Shown here in pieces: positions 49,584 through 61,800 of a stretch of 64,000 nucleotides of DNA. The translations under genes were made by a program, and so were the position numbers. How positions within the stretch are numbered: position 1 is the stretch's first letter; the number at the start of each line of letters is the position of its first letter. This stretch comes from Bacteroidota bacterium. GTDB taxonomy: Bacteria; Bacteroidota; Bacteroidia; Bacteroidales; JACABE01. The notes beneath the pieces were generated by a model, which was given only the letters and a program-made list of their open reading frames with translations, had not been told where the DNA came from and made no database searches. The DNA is taken from positions 1 to 64,000 of the forward strand of contig JACABE010000022.1 in the NCBI GenBank assembly GCA_013377005.1, read 5' to 3'.

Positions 49584-50792
49584 ATGAATATTCTGCAAAT
49601 CTGCAATAAACCTCCTTTTCCTCCACTTGAAGGTGGTTCTTTGGCAATGAATGCAATTACCCAAGGTTTGCTAAGCAAAGGACATAAAGTAAAAGTTCTT
49701 TCAATTAGTAGTTTTAAAAATCAGGTTTTATTAGAATCTTTTCCTGAATGGTATTTAAAATCTACTCAATTTGAATCTGTTTTCATTGATTTAAAAATAA
49801 AAATTTTACCAGCTTTTTTAAATTTATTTTCTTCAAAATCATATCATGTGCAACGATTTATTTCCAAAGATTTTGAAAGAAAACTAATTGAAATACTAAA
49901 ACGAAATACTTATGATATTATACAATTAGAAACTTTATACATTACTCCTTATCTTTCAGTAATTCGTAAATATTCAAATGCTAAAATTGTTTTCCGTGCG
50001 CATAATGTTGAACATTTAATTTGGGAGCGAATAGCAAAAGAGGCTAAAAATCTTTTTAAAAATTTGTATTTAAATCATTTAGCATTAACTTTAAAAAAAT
50101 ATGAATTGTCGGTTTTAAATGAATACGATGGAATTGCCGCAATTACAAAAAATGATGCAGATTTTTTTAATAATTCAGGATGTTTTAAACCTCTAACGGA
50201 TATTTCATTTGGAATAGATATTATGAAATATGCATGTGATTATGACTATAATAAAATTGATTTATTTTATATAGGAGCAATGAATTGGATTCCGAATCAA
50301 CAAGGAATTCATTGGTTTTTTGATAGTGTTTGGAATTTAATTTGTTATAAAATTCCTGATTTGAAATTTTATCTTGCAGGAAGAAGCATGCCTAATTGGT
50401 TGCTACAATCAAAATATCCAAATATTGAAATTCTAGGTGAAGTTGAAGATGCGAAGGCTTTTATAAATTCAAAATCTATCATGGTCGTTCCTTTATTTTC
50501 TGGAAGTGGAATTAGAATTAAAATTATAGAGGCAATGGCTATGGGTAAAGTAGTTATTACTACCAGTATTGGTGCCGAAGGAATAAATTATACAAATAAC
50601 AAGGACATAATAATTGCTAATACGATTGAAGATTTTAAAAATGCAATTATTGAGATTGTTAATAATATGGAAAGAAGAAAAATGATAGGTGAAAATGCTC
50701 GAAAACTAATAGAAAAGGAGCATACAAATAACTTACTTACTGATAAATTAATTGCTTTTTATGAACAAATATTGAAAAAGAGTTCGTTATGA
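49584..50792 (+). CDS. Family 4-type glycosyltransferase
   Basis: 402 residues with the GT-B fold. 'ICNKPPFPPLEGGSLAMNAI' at the N-terminus is the acceptor-side loop, and the donor-side signatures are 'FYIGAMNWIPNQQGIHWF' near 230, 'NIEILGEVEDAKAFI' near 285 and 'VPLFSGSGIRIKIIEAMAMGKVVI'-type motif (302-325) with the conserved Glu. It is the first of three sugar-transferase genes; it overlaps the next by ATGA. Substrates are unknown; exopolysaccharide or LPS side-chain work is the inference. Confidence 0.87.
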   Translation: MNILQICNKPPFPPLEGGSLAMNAITQGLLSKGHKVKVLSISSFKNQVLLESFPEWYLKSTQFESVFIDLKIKILPAFLNLFSSKSYHVQRFISKDFERKLIEILKRNTYDIIQLETLYITPYLSVIRKYSNAKIVFRAHNVEHLIWERIAKEAKNLFKNLYLNHLALTLKKYELSVLNEYDGIAAITKNDADFFNNSGCFKPLTDISFGIDIMKYACDYDYNKIDLFYIGAMNWIPNQQGIHWFFDSVWNLICYKIPDLKFYLAGRSMPNWLLQSKYPNIEILGEVEDAKAFINSKSIMVVPLFSGSGIRIKIIEAMAMGKVVITTSIGAEGINYTNNKDIIIANTIEDFKNAIIEIVNNMERRKMIGENARKLIEKEHTNNLLTDKLIAFYEQILKKSSL

Positions 50793-51955
50793 AAGTATTT
50801 GTTGTCTTATCAAGGGTTCCTTATCCATTGGATAAAGGTGATAAATTAAGAGCATTTAATTTTATTCGTTATTTATCTGAATACCATGATATTTATTTAT
50901 GTTGTTTAAATGAACATCCCTTACATCCTAATGCTTTATCAAAAATAAAACCTTTTTGTAAAGAGATTTATATCATCAATATATCTAAGATTAGTATTTT
51001 TTTTAATCTTTTTAAGACTCTTTTTACAGGAAAACCTTTTCAAATAGGATACTTTTATAATAATAAAGCTAAAAAGCGAATCGACTCCATTATAAAAACC
51101 ATTTCTCCAGATCATATTTTTTGCCAATTATGTCGTATGGCGGAATATGTAAAGGATATTAATATTCCTAAAACTATTGATTATCAAGATGTTTTTTCTT
51201 ATGGTATTAAACGCAGAATTCTTACCGATGAGTTTTATTTGCAAGTATTATTACACTCTGAATATAAGCGGTTGATTAAATATGAACATGATGTTTTTGA
51301 TTGTTTCGAGCATAAAATTATTATTTCTGAAACTGATAGAAATTTGATTCCTCATAATCAGAATAATGAAATTCATGTTATACCCAATGGGGTTGATACT
51401 TCTTATTACTTTCCTATTGAAACAGAAAAGAAGTACGATATTATTTTTACAGGCAATATGGCTTATCCTCCTAATATTGATGCATGTCAATATCTTGTAA
51501 AAGATATTTTACCTTTGGTAATGAAAAAGTATCCTAATATTAAAGTATTGCTTGCAGGAGCCAGTCCTCATTTTTTAGTCAGAAAGTTAAAGTCAAATAA
51601 TGTAGAAGTAACAGGATGGGTGAATGATATGCGCAATTGCTATGCAAAATCTACTATTTTTATTGCACCAATGCGAATAGGAACCGGATTGCAAAATAAA
51701 TTACTTGAAGCTATGGCAATGCGATTACCCTGTATCACAACCACTCTTGCTAATGATGCATTGAAAGCAATGGACAGTAGAGATGTTTTGATTGGTAATA
51801 CACAGGAAGAACTTGCTCAACATATTTGCTATTTACTTGAAAATAAATATAAATCTAATGAAATAGCTCTTAATGGATATTATCTTGTACAGTCAAATTT
51901 TAGCTGGGCAAAAAACATTGAAGAATTAAATCAAATAATTACTAATACTAAATAA
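50789..51955 (+). CDS. Family 4-type glycosyltransferase (TIGR03087-like)
   Basis: 388 residues. 'VPYPLDKGDKLRAFNFIRYL' opens a layout that resembles the sugar transferases linked to exopolysaccharide clusters. 'IDYQDVFSYGIKRR' near 130, 'VIPNGVDTSYYFP' near 203, 'IIFTGNMAYPPNIDACQYLV' near 223 and 'GTGLQNKLLEAMAMRLPCI' near 303 are the donor-domain motifs. Its start overlaps the previous stop by 4 nt and the following gene begins 2 nt after its stop, so the three form one operon. Confidence 0.87.
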   Translation: MKVFVVLSRVPYPLDKGDKLRAFNFIRYLSEYHDIYLCCLNEHPLHPNALSKIKPFCKEIYIINISKISIFFNLFKTLFTGKPFQIGYFYNNKAKKRIDSIIKTISPDHIFCQLCRMAEYVKDINIPKTIDYQDVFSYGIKRRILTDEFYLQVLLHSEYKRLIKYEHDVFDCFEHKIIISETDRNLIPHNQNNEIHVIPNGVDTSYYFPIETEKKYDIIFTGNMAYPPNIDACQYLVKDILPLVMKKYPNIKVLLAGASPHFLVRKLKSNNVEVTGWVNDMRNCYAKSTIFIAPMRIGTGLQNKLLEAMAMRLPCITTTLANDALKAMDSRDVLIGNTQEELAQHICYLLENKYKSNEIALNGYYLVQSNFSWAKNIEELNQIITNTK

Positions 51956-51957
51956 GA

Positions 51958-53529
51958 ATGCTGGTTTTAAAGAAAATATGGAAAGAAAAAACATTGCTTT
52001 GCATTTTAGTTATTGCATTTGTTGTGAGATTAGTGGCAGTAATTTTTGCCAAAGGTTTTGGTATGCATGATGACCATTTTTTAGTGGTTGAAGCAGCCCA
52101 ATCGTGGGTTGATGGAAGTGATTATAATAAATGGTTACCTTGGTCGCCAGGAAATCAAGGTCCTGATGGGCATAGTTTTTTTTATGTAGGGATTCACTAT
52201 GTTTTGTTCTCTCTTATAAAATGGCTGCATATTGATGATCCTCAATCGAAGATGTTCGTTATTAGATTAATACATGCATTTTGGTCATTATTGGTTGTGT
52301 ATTTTGGATATAAGATTGTTGAAAAGTCTGTACACAAAAAGCTTGCTATTCAAGTTGGTTTACTATTATCGTTGTACTGGTTTTTCCCATGGATAAGTGT
52401 GAGGAACTTGGCAGAAGTGTTTTCTATTCCGTTTTTAATGTGGGCAATTTGGTTGATATATAAAAAACAAGAGTTTAATGAGTTTGCTAAAGAGTTCTTT
52501 TGGGCAGGATTTTTATTTGGATTAGCTTTTTCAACAAGATTTCAGACAGCTTTGTTTATTTCGGGTGTTGGATTGGTATTATTGATTCGCTGGCAATGGA
52601 AACCAATATTGTTTCTTGTGTTGGGCTTTTTAATGTCTGTTTTTTTATTTGAAGGAATTATTGACTGGATTTTATGGGGAAAACCTTTTGCCGAAATGCA
52701 GGTTTATATTCAATATAACATTGATCATTCAAATGATTATATTGTATCTGCATGGTATACTTATTTTTTGTTGTTGGGTGGAATATTGCTTCCCCCAATA
52801 AGTTTATTCCTTTTTGCAGGTTTTTTTAGAAGCTGGAAAAAATATTTATTATTATTTTTACCAACGTTTGTTTTTCTAATTTTTCACAGTACTTTTCCTA
52901 ATAAACAAGAACGGTTTATACTTACCATCGTCCCATTTTTTATTATTACAGGAATTTTAGGTTGGGATTTGATTGTTACTCATTCAAAATTTTGGCAACA
53001 CAGAAAAAAAACACTAAAAGTTTGCTGGATAATTTTCTGGAGTTTAAATTTAGTTTTAATGCCTTTTATATCGACTCATTATTCGAAAAAAGCTAGGGTT
53101 GAATCTATGACATATATTTCACATTATTTGAATAATGATGTTAATAAAGTGAAGTATAGAGACTTTCCTTATTTAATGCTTGAGAACAGTAATGCTTCAA
53201 GTACTAAAATTGCTCCAGAGTTTTATTTAGGGCAATGGATATATACTTATGATGTATGCATAACTTCCCCTATAGATTCTATATATAAATTAGATGCGAA
53301 TAAAAAAAATGAATTTGCACCTCGCTTTATACTGTTTGAAGATACTAAATTACTTAATCAGAGAGTAGATAATTTAAGGAAGTATTTCCCTAATATTGAA
53401 TATGAAGCTACTATTGAACCTGGATTTATTGATAAATTATTGTATCGATTAAACCCAATTAATCAGAATCAAACTATAATAATATATCGAAATAAAGATT
53501 TTTATCCACAAAAATTACAAATTAAATAA
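51958..53529 (+). CDS. GT22-like membrane mannosyltransferase
   Basis: 523 residues with ten or more membrane helices. The first periplasmic loop has 'GMHDDHFLVVEAAQSW' (about 35-50), where the paired acidic residues match the catalytic loop of GT-C enzymes. 'NKQERFILTIVPFF' near 321 is the 'HKExRFxxPxxP' motif of the ALG9/PIG-B group. These use polyprenyl-phosphate sugars and transfer to a lipid-linked or surface glycan. A soluble C-terminal part (about 395-523) follows. It is third in the GT operon and 3 bp ahead of ligA. Confidence 0.82.
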   Translation: MLVLKKIWKEKTLLCILVIAFVVRLVAVIFAKGFGMHDDHFLVVEAAQSWVDGSDYNKWLPWSPGNQGPDGHSFFYVGIHYVLFSLIKWLHIDDPQSKMFVIRLIHAFWSLLVVYFGYKIVEKSVHKKLAIQVGLLLSLYWFFPWISVRNLAEVFSIPFLMWAIWLIYKKQEFNEFAKEFFWAGFLFGLAFSTRFQTALFISGVGLVLLIRWQWKPILFLVLGFLMSVFLFEGIIDWILWGKPFAEMQVYIQYNIDHSNDYIVSAWYTYFLLLGGILLPPISLFLFAGFFRSWKKYLLLFLPTFVFLIFHSTFPNKQERFILTIVPFFIITGILGWDLIVTHSKFWQHRKKTLKVCWIIFWSLNLVLMPFISTHYSKKARVESMTYISHYLNNDVNKVKYRDFPYLMLENSNASSTKIAPEFYLGQWIYTYDVCITSPIDSIYKLDANKKNEFAPRFILFEDTKLLNQRVDNLRKYFPNIEYEATIEPGFIDKLLYRLNPINQNQTIIIYRNKDFYPQKLQIK

Positions 53530-56123
<2,594 letters not shown>

Positions 56124-56264
56124 TTATGCGAAAATAATGAACTTGTTTTACCGTTAACTTAAATTTTGCTACCGTTAACTGATTCGTATTAATTATTTTT
56201 TATATTAATTTGCTTTCTGATTCAAAAAAAGTACTTTTATACTTTATTTTAACCATAATAAAAT

Positions 56265-56270
56265 AGGAGG
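56265..56270 (+). promoter_or_regulatory. Perfect Shine-Dalgarno AGGAGG
   Basis: AGGAGG with 7 nt before the ATG at 56278. Rare in this phylum, where initiation usually does not use the anti-SD. It confirms the start. Confidence 0.7.
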
Positions 56271-56277
56271 AATCATA

Positions 56278-57615
56278 ATGAAAAAAACAACTACATTAAT
56301 TTTATTTTTTACATTGCTTTTTATGAATGCTATGCCACAACAATTTGAATGGGTGAAAACCTACGCAAGTTCAATGGGTGAATTACGTTGTGTAATTATT
56401 GCAAATGACCATAATTATATTGCTTGTGGTCAGAAACCTAACTCCATAGGTTATATTTTAAAAACTGACACTTCGGGAGCTTTAATCTGGAATAAAGCTT
56501 ATAATTATTTGAAAGAAATTTTTCAAATAGTACAAACCAACGATGGAGGTTTTGCATTATATGCTACAAATAAAACAACAAACAAAGGAATGTTTATTAA
56601 AACTGATTTGAATTGTGATACTTTATGGTCAATAACATTAAAAGGTGTCTCACGTAATAATAAATGTTTCATTCAGACGTCTGATAATGGATATGCATTA
56701 GCCTATACTAACACAGATACATTATTTTTAACTAAATTAAATTCATCAGGTAGTCAACTTTGGTCAAAACAATTTTATCATGTATTTAATGCTACTTCTA
56801 TTTCTCAAGCTTCCGATGGTGGGTTCCTGATAAGTGCTAACATAACTAATAATGGATATATTTTAAAAACAAATTCTGTTGGAGACTCTCTTTGGGCAAA
56901 TATTGTTAATATTTCAGGTACTCAGGAATTAATGGGTGTAGTTGAATCAAATGATCATAATTACGTATCGGTTTATAATATCTATGCTGGTTGCGATTAT
57001 ATAACAAACATTAGAAAAATGACTTCATTCGGGTCTGTTTTATGGGAACATAGAATATTGGGTACATATTACAGTACAGCTTGGTCGTTATGTAATACAA
57101 AAGACCATGGATTTATAGTTGCAGGTTATTTTCTAAATCCGAATATAATTGGAGGCTTTGAATATGCTATTAGTAAAATTGACAGTATTGGCGTAGAAAA
57201 GGATTTATATTTATACAGTGGTACTGGTAGCGGTTACTCATATTCCGTCGTACAGGAAAACGATTCTATTTTTATTACTTCTGGATATACTAGTGATGGA
57301 AGTGCAGGTAGCGGTCTTCCTATACCTTGTTTAGCAAAATTAAAAGCAAATAAAAATTTATTAGCAATCACTGAGTTTTATGAACCTACTCAATTGTCTG
57401 TTTATCCCAATCCTGTTAAAGAGGTTCTTACTATAGAAACTAATTCTAATAAAAATCAAAGTGTAGAAATATTTAACCTTTTTGGGCAAACAGTATATAC
57501 TAACATTATTAATAAGAAAGCAACAATAAATACTTCTACTTTCGCAAATGATGTTTATATCATAAAGCTTAGTTCAGATAAAGAAACAGTGGTAAGGAAG
57601 TTTGTAAAAGAATAA
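56278..57615 (+). CDS. T9SS-sorted beta-propeller-like repeat protein
   Basis: 445 residues with signal peptide 'MKKTTTLILFFTLLFMNAMP'. Repeats of about 50 residues carry 'xLIWNKAY...IVQTNDGGFALYAT', 'LWSITLKG...IQTSDNGYALAYT' and 'LWSKQFYH...SQASDGGFLISAN', which match the bacterial secreted propeller type (blades with a Trp and a DGG turn). The sorting domain starts 'SVYPNPVKEVLTIE' near 375 and ends 'VRKFVKE'. It should be displayed on the surface, with likely glycan or protein binding. It has the only clear Shine-Dalgarno that I noticed among the window's genes. Confidence 0.83.
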   Translation: MKKTTTLILFFTLLFMNAMPQQFEWVKTYASSMGELRCVIIANDHNYIACGQKPNSIGYILKTDTSGALIWNKAYNYLKEIFQIVQTNDGGFALYATNKTTNKGMFIKTDLNCDTLWSITLKGVSRNNKCFIQTSDNGYALAYTNTDTLFLTKLNSSGSQLWSKQFYHVFNATSISQASDGGFLISANITNNGYILKTNSVGDSLWANIVNISGTQELMGVVESNDHNYVSVYNIYAGCDYITNIRKMTSFGSVLWEHRILGTYYSTAWSLCNTKDHGFIVAGYFLNPNIIGGFEYAISKIDSIGVEKDLYLYSGTGSGYSYSVVQENDSIFITSGYTSDGSAGSGLPIPCLAKLKANKNLLAITEFYEPTQLSVYPNPVKEVLTIETNSNKNQSVEIFNLFGQTVYTNIINKKATINTSTFANDVYIIKLSSDKETVVRKFVKE

Positions 57616-57736
57616 AACTTTATAATTAGGCACGACATTAAGGTAGTGTATATTTATACTTAGAAGATTTTAGCTTAAGTCTAGTAATTTATTCGCATAA
57701 AACAACGACCTAAAGGAAGTTTAAGGAAATTCGGAT

Positions 57737-57772
57737 GAAAAATCTATTTACTAATTGAAAAATAGGTTTTTC
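57737..57772 (+). terminator. Terminator-like hairpin downstream of the T9SS gene
   Basis: GAAAAATCTATTT / AAATAGGTTTTTC with one wobble pair and a 10-nt loop. The distance of 120 nt from the stop is long. Confidence 0.45.
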
Positions 57773-57869
57773 ATTTATTATAAAATTATGGGGTTTGAAA
57801 TTATTTAAACGAAATAAAAACGGTTATCAAACAATAATATTTAATATAATACTTCATTACACTTCTTAA

Positions 57870-57928
57870 TTTAAACGAGAGCTCGGGCAATAGTTCTCAC
57901 TACTGAGAATGCTTAAACGAGTGCTCGT
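57870..57928. repeat. Paired palindromic repeats TTAAACGAGnGCTCG
   Basis: TTAAACGAGAGCTCG (57870) and TTAAACGAGTGCTCG (57913) repeat at 43-bp spacing, each with a CGAG/CTCG dyad. Between them TTCTCA-CTAC-TGAGAA forms another hairpin (57894-57909). The spacing is near four helical turns, so an operator is possible. Confidence 0.5.
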
Positions 57929-58025
57929 TCTCAAAATCTCAACATTTTAAACCATAGAAATTTTATAGCTTTGTACAACTGGAAACATAGAAGGCTTTCC
58001 TGATTCTTAATTCCTAATTAATTCT

Positions 58026-58033
58026 TACTTTTG
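58026..58033 (+). promoter_or_regulatory. -7 box for comB
   Basis: TACTTTTG, 22 nt before the ATG at 58056. Confidence 0.6.
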
Positions 58034-58055
58034 CATTTCTAAAAATACATGCGAA

Positions 58056-58775
58056 ATGAATACCATAGAAGTTTGTTTTACTCCAAAACTTTACAGCGAA
58101 ATTGTTACCAATAATAATTTTATTGTGGTAATGGTAGATATATTACGTGCCAGCACTTCGATATGCGCTGCTTTTGCGAATGGGGTAGAGGCTATTATTC
58201 CCGTGGCATCGCTGGACGAAGCCAAAGAATATAAAGCCAAGGGCTATCTGGTGGCTTCGGAAAGAGAAGGCATCGTGATGGGTTTTGCCGATTTTGGCAA
58301 CTCTGCCTTTAATTTTATGACCGAAGCCGTCAAAGGCAAAACCATAGCTTATAGCACCACCAATGGCACACAAGCCATCGAATTGGCTAAAAATGCCGAA
58401 GGACTTGTAATAGGTGCTTTTTCAAATATCACTGCACTAAGCCGATGGTTAATCAATCAGCATTCGAATGTAGTGATATTATGTGCAGGCTGGAAAAACA
58501 AATTCAATCTGGAAGATTCGATATTTGCAGGAGCTTTGATTGAACAACTGCTTACTTCTGCTGACCTTAAAATGGATTGCGATTCGGCCGAAGCTGCCTT
58601 GGATTTATGGAGTATTGCAAAATCAAATCCTCTGGCATATATTCAAAAAGCAGCCCACCGCGAACGTTTGCGTAAACTTAAGCTGGATGATGTGCTTGAA
58701 TTTACTTTTCAGCTCGATACTGCCAATGTAGTACCTATATTGAAAGATGGGGTGTTGGTTAATATACAGATTTAA
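58056..58775 (+). CDS. comB: 2-phosphosulfolactate phosphatase family protein
   Basis: 239 residues of the ComB family (Mg2+-dependent). 'VDILRASTSICAAFANGVEAIIPV' near 28, 'EREGIVMGFADFGNSAF' near 69, 'TTNGTQAIELA' near 97 and 'VVILCAGWKNKFNLEDSIFAG' near 143 are family hallmarks. In methanogens ComB works in coenzyme M synthesis. In bacteria without that pathway the substrate is uncertain, possibly sulfolactate metabolism. Base composition is a little higher in GC than the neighbours. Followed by a terminator shared with the convergent large gene. Confidence 0.9.
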   Translation: MNTIEVCFTPKLYSEIVTNNNFIVVMVDILRASTSICAAFANGVEAIIPVASLDEAKEYKAKGYLVASEREGIVMGFADFGNSAFNFMTEAVKGKTIAYSTTNGTQAIELAKNAEGLVIGAFSNITALSRWLINQHSNVVILCAGWKNKFNLEDSIFAGALIEQLLTSADLKMDCDSAEAALDLWSIAKSNPLAYIQKAAHRERLRKLKLDDVLEFTFQLDTANVVPILKDGVLVNIQI

Positions 58776-58807
58776 TTTTTTTGAATTAGCATACACTCAA
58801 TAAAACA

Positions 58808-58840
58808 GAAGCCCGAAGTATTATTCTTACTTCGGGCTTC
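58808..58840. terminator. Bidirectional terminator
   Basis: Perfect 13-bp arms GAAGCCCGAAGTA / TACTTCGGGCTTC with a 7-nt loop, 7 nt from the stop of the convergent 1.5-kaa gene. Confidence 0.88.
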
Positions 58841-58846
58841 CGCTTT

Positions 58847-61800
58847 TTATTCAGTTGTTTTTTCAGGTTCTGGTGTTGGTTCTTCACTTGTAGCTCCGGC
58901 AGCTTGCATGCGCTTAATAAAATCGTTGCGTTTGCGTTCTGTAGAAAGATAATAGGAGTAGGCAGGCAAACCATTATCAGCATCTAAACGTCGTTTGTCA
59001 GGTTTTTCTTTGGTAATATAATCGTTAAAATCTTTTACCGACGAATAAGCCTGCATCAAATTATTGCTGTAGTTGAAGAAATACCATTCCGACTCATCCA
59101 ATTCGAGATACAACGTTAAAATATCGCCACTTCGCTTTTTAATGAGCTGCAAATATCCTTTCACATATTTATTAACCTGAGTTTTTCCAATATTTCCTAC
59201 ACCAATTTCGCCCAAAGAAATAAACGATTTTGTGGTAGAATCGTACCTGAGCTTAACATCGGTAAGCAACATGGTATAATCCAGTTTGTCCGGAACTTTG
59301 CGCAAAGCACCGTACATATTAATTTCGTTTACTACTTTTTCCGCATCTTTTTCGCCTAATATTTCGGTGAATGATTTTTTAACTTTAGTTGCTGTAGAAT
59401 TTTCAATTGACGTCAAGCTATTATTGGTATATAAGCTTTGTCCCATCAATTTCATAGCATCGGCATTGAAAAAGAAGTTTAACGGCATCACCAGATCAAA
59501 AGTAGCTTCATTGCTCCTCATATTATTGGTTACATTCCCAAAACTACTCATTTCAACCCTGCCCAGCTTGGTTCCCAAATTAATATTTCCCTCTCCGCTT
59601 GTAACACAACTGTTCACATCCATCACAAGCATATTGCCAGCAGTATCCGGATTTAATAATTTAGTTTGCGAAGCTATTCTGTATTCTTTTTTATCTTTAA
59701 AATACATCATAAAACCATTGGCAGAAACCACAGCGGTGTCGCTGTAAAAACGTTTGCTGTTGGCAAAAGAAGTATAAATTTGTCCTGTATTTGAATAAAG
59801 AACTGCGGCAGCCATTTTCTTTCCATTAATGTCTTTAGGTTCGCTGCCAATAGGAATCATTATCTTTTTGGGATTAATTTCGGCACTGAATTTTAACCAA
59901 CTAAGCGCATCTTCGCTGCAAGTATGATGAATTTGAGTTCCTCCAGTGAAAAATAAAAACTCATTAGCTGCTCTTAACTCTACATTGCCGGTAAAATCAA
60001 AAGCAGGACTTAATGCAAAATCGCTGGAATCGGAAATATATCCTTTGGCTAATGTTTGCCTGTTGCTGTCAACAACTATTTTATTGAAATAAATCTGATG
60101 TTTTAAATCGTTTTCGTCTACATAATCATAGTTTCCATTGGCTACGTAAGCGTATTTGCCTTGAATAGTAGCATTAGCCTGATAAAAATTATGAAATTTT
60201 GTAGCGGTGTCAGCCAATATATTTGCATTAACGAATGGTTGCATTTCAGCTTGACGCAAAATCACAACCTTGCCTTTGTCGGGAGCTATGGCAGCATCAG
60301 CAACTCTTATAAATTTAACATCTTCGGCAGTTAAAATATAATCTTTCATATTAAATACTGCTCTCGGCGACTTGAACTTTAAAGAATCCTGAGCCGGATG
60401 GGTTGACACAAAATCAGAACCCGGCAAATCAGCCGATAACAATTCCTTTAAAGACAATTTATCAATACCTTCAGTTCCGGGTTTTTGAGTGTTTCTCAAT
60501 GCAATTTCATCTTTATCCATCGACCAGTCTAAGAAATCCATATAACATTGATATCTGTTAATCGGGAAATTAACTTTTGAAACGCCTCCATTTGATTTGA
60601 ATTCGCCATTTCGCTTTTTAAAATCAATATGAGATTTGTAGTTTTCGGTATTAAATGCTAAATCTGTTAAATCAAATGTTCTTAAACGGAAATTAGCAGT
60701 ATCGGCATCAAATAAATGTTGCTTAAATTGATACATATTCGATTCCATTTCTGCTTTTTCAAACACCATATTTCCGCTTCCTGTCAATCCTTTTGGTGTT
60801 AAAATTACACGACCACTAAGTTTCGATTCATTGTTGTACATTGCAAAAGCACTATCAATCTGATCAACAATTAATGAATCCTGATAAGGTCTCCAGTGTT
60901 CTTTTACATTATTTGAAGATAATTGGGGATATTCCATTAATGCTGTTTGCTCTTTAATGTCGAATTTCTGAGCAATGGTATTCATTGAATCGGGGAAGAA
61001 TATAAAATTATTCGATTGAGAAGTTGAAGTTATATATTCTAATTTTCCATTACCTCTAAGACCTTGATTACTTAAATCGATTTTATCAAAGTATTTGCCT
61101 TTTCCACCATAGTTTGCCAATCCTGTGGAAGGCGTTTTCTTAATAAATCCTAAGGAATAATCGGGTTGAACTTTGAGTGGTTCTGTAATTTCAGGGAAAA
61201 TACCTGCCGAAGTTAGGTTGCCGTTAAATGTAAGGCTATCGGTTGGAATTCTATCCAGGTTTTCAATTTTAAAAGGCTTCACACGATAAAAGAATTTATC
61301 TTTTGTATATACACCATGTTGAATACTTGGTTTGTTATAATAAACATAAGATTCTTCGTGGCTTGTAAAAACCGGATATTCAGGATGCGATTTTAAACCC
61401 GATTTATTGGTAGGATAATCAACCAAAAGTTCTCCTTTTAAGTCCTCTATTACGGTGTTTAATCTCACCAACGGACGTTCGCCTTTTTCGTTAGTAGTAA
61501 AAGATAATACTCTAACACTCATTGAATCTATTACCGGCATATTTAATTTAAAGTCGTCGTATTGAAATGAACATCCTTTGGCAAAATAATCAAAACGACC
61601 GGCATGAATACGACCGGAAAATGTAAAATCTCGGTTCTTTTTTACCAAAATTTCTTGCTTACTTGGATAAACAAACACACTTTGCGAATCGCTTAATAAT
61701 ACAACTGGAATACCTTTTATTTTTAAATCGAAATTCAACAAGCTTAATGAAGCATTAATTCCATCATCAACCGAGGAATAAAACTGTAATGCATCATAAT

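Larger units (their letters stand above)
57616..58055. other. Intergenic region before comB
   Basis: No ORF. It holds a near-perfect 13-bp hairpin at 57737-57772, paired palindromes at 57870-57928, a -7 box TAGCTTTG at 57966-57973 and a 'CTTAATTCCTAATT' repeat near 58004, then the proximal -7 box below. Confidence 0.55.

Noticed and set aside
59286-59747. Plus-strand ORF of 153 codons antisense to the large exported protein
   Set aside because: Shadow frame; no start signal and the minus-strand gene is continuous.
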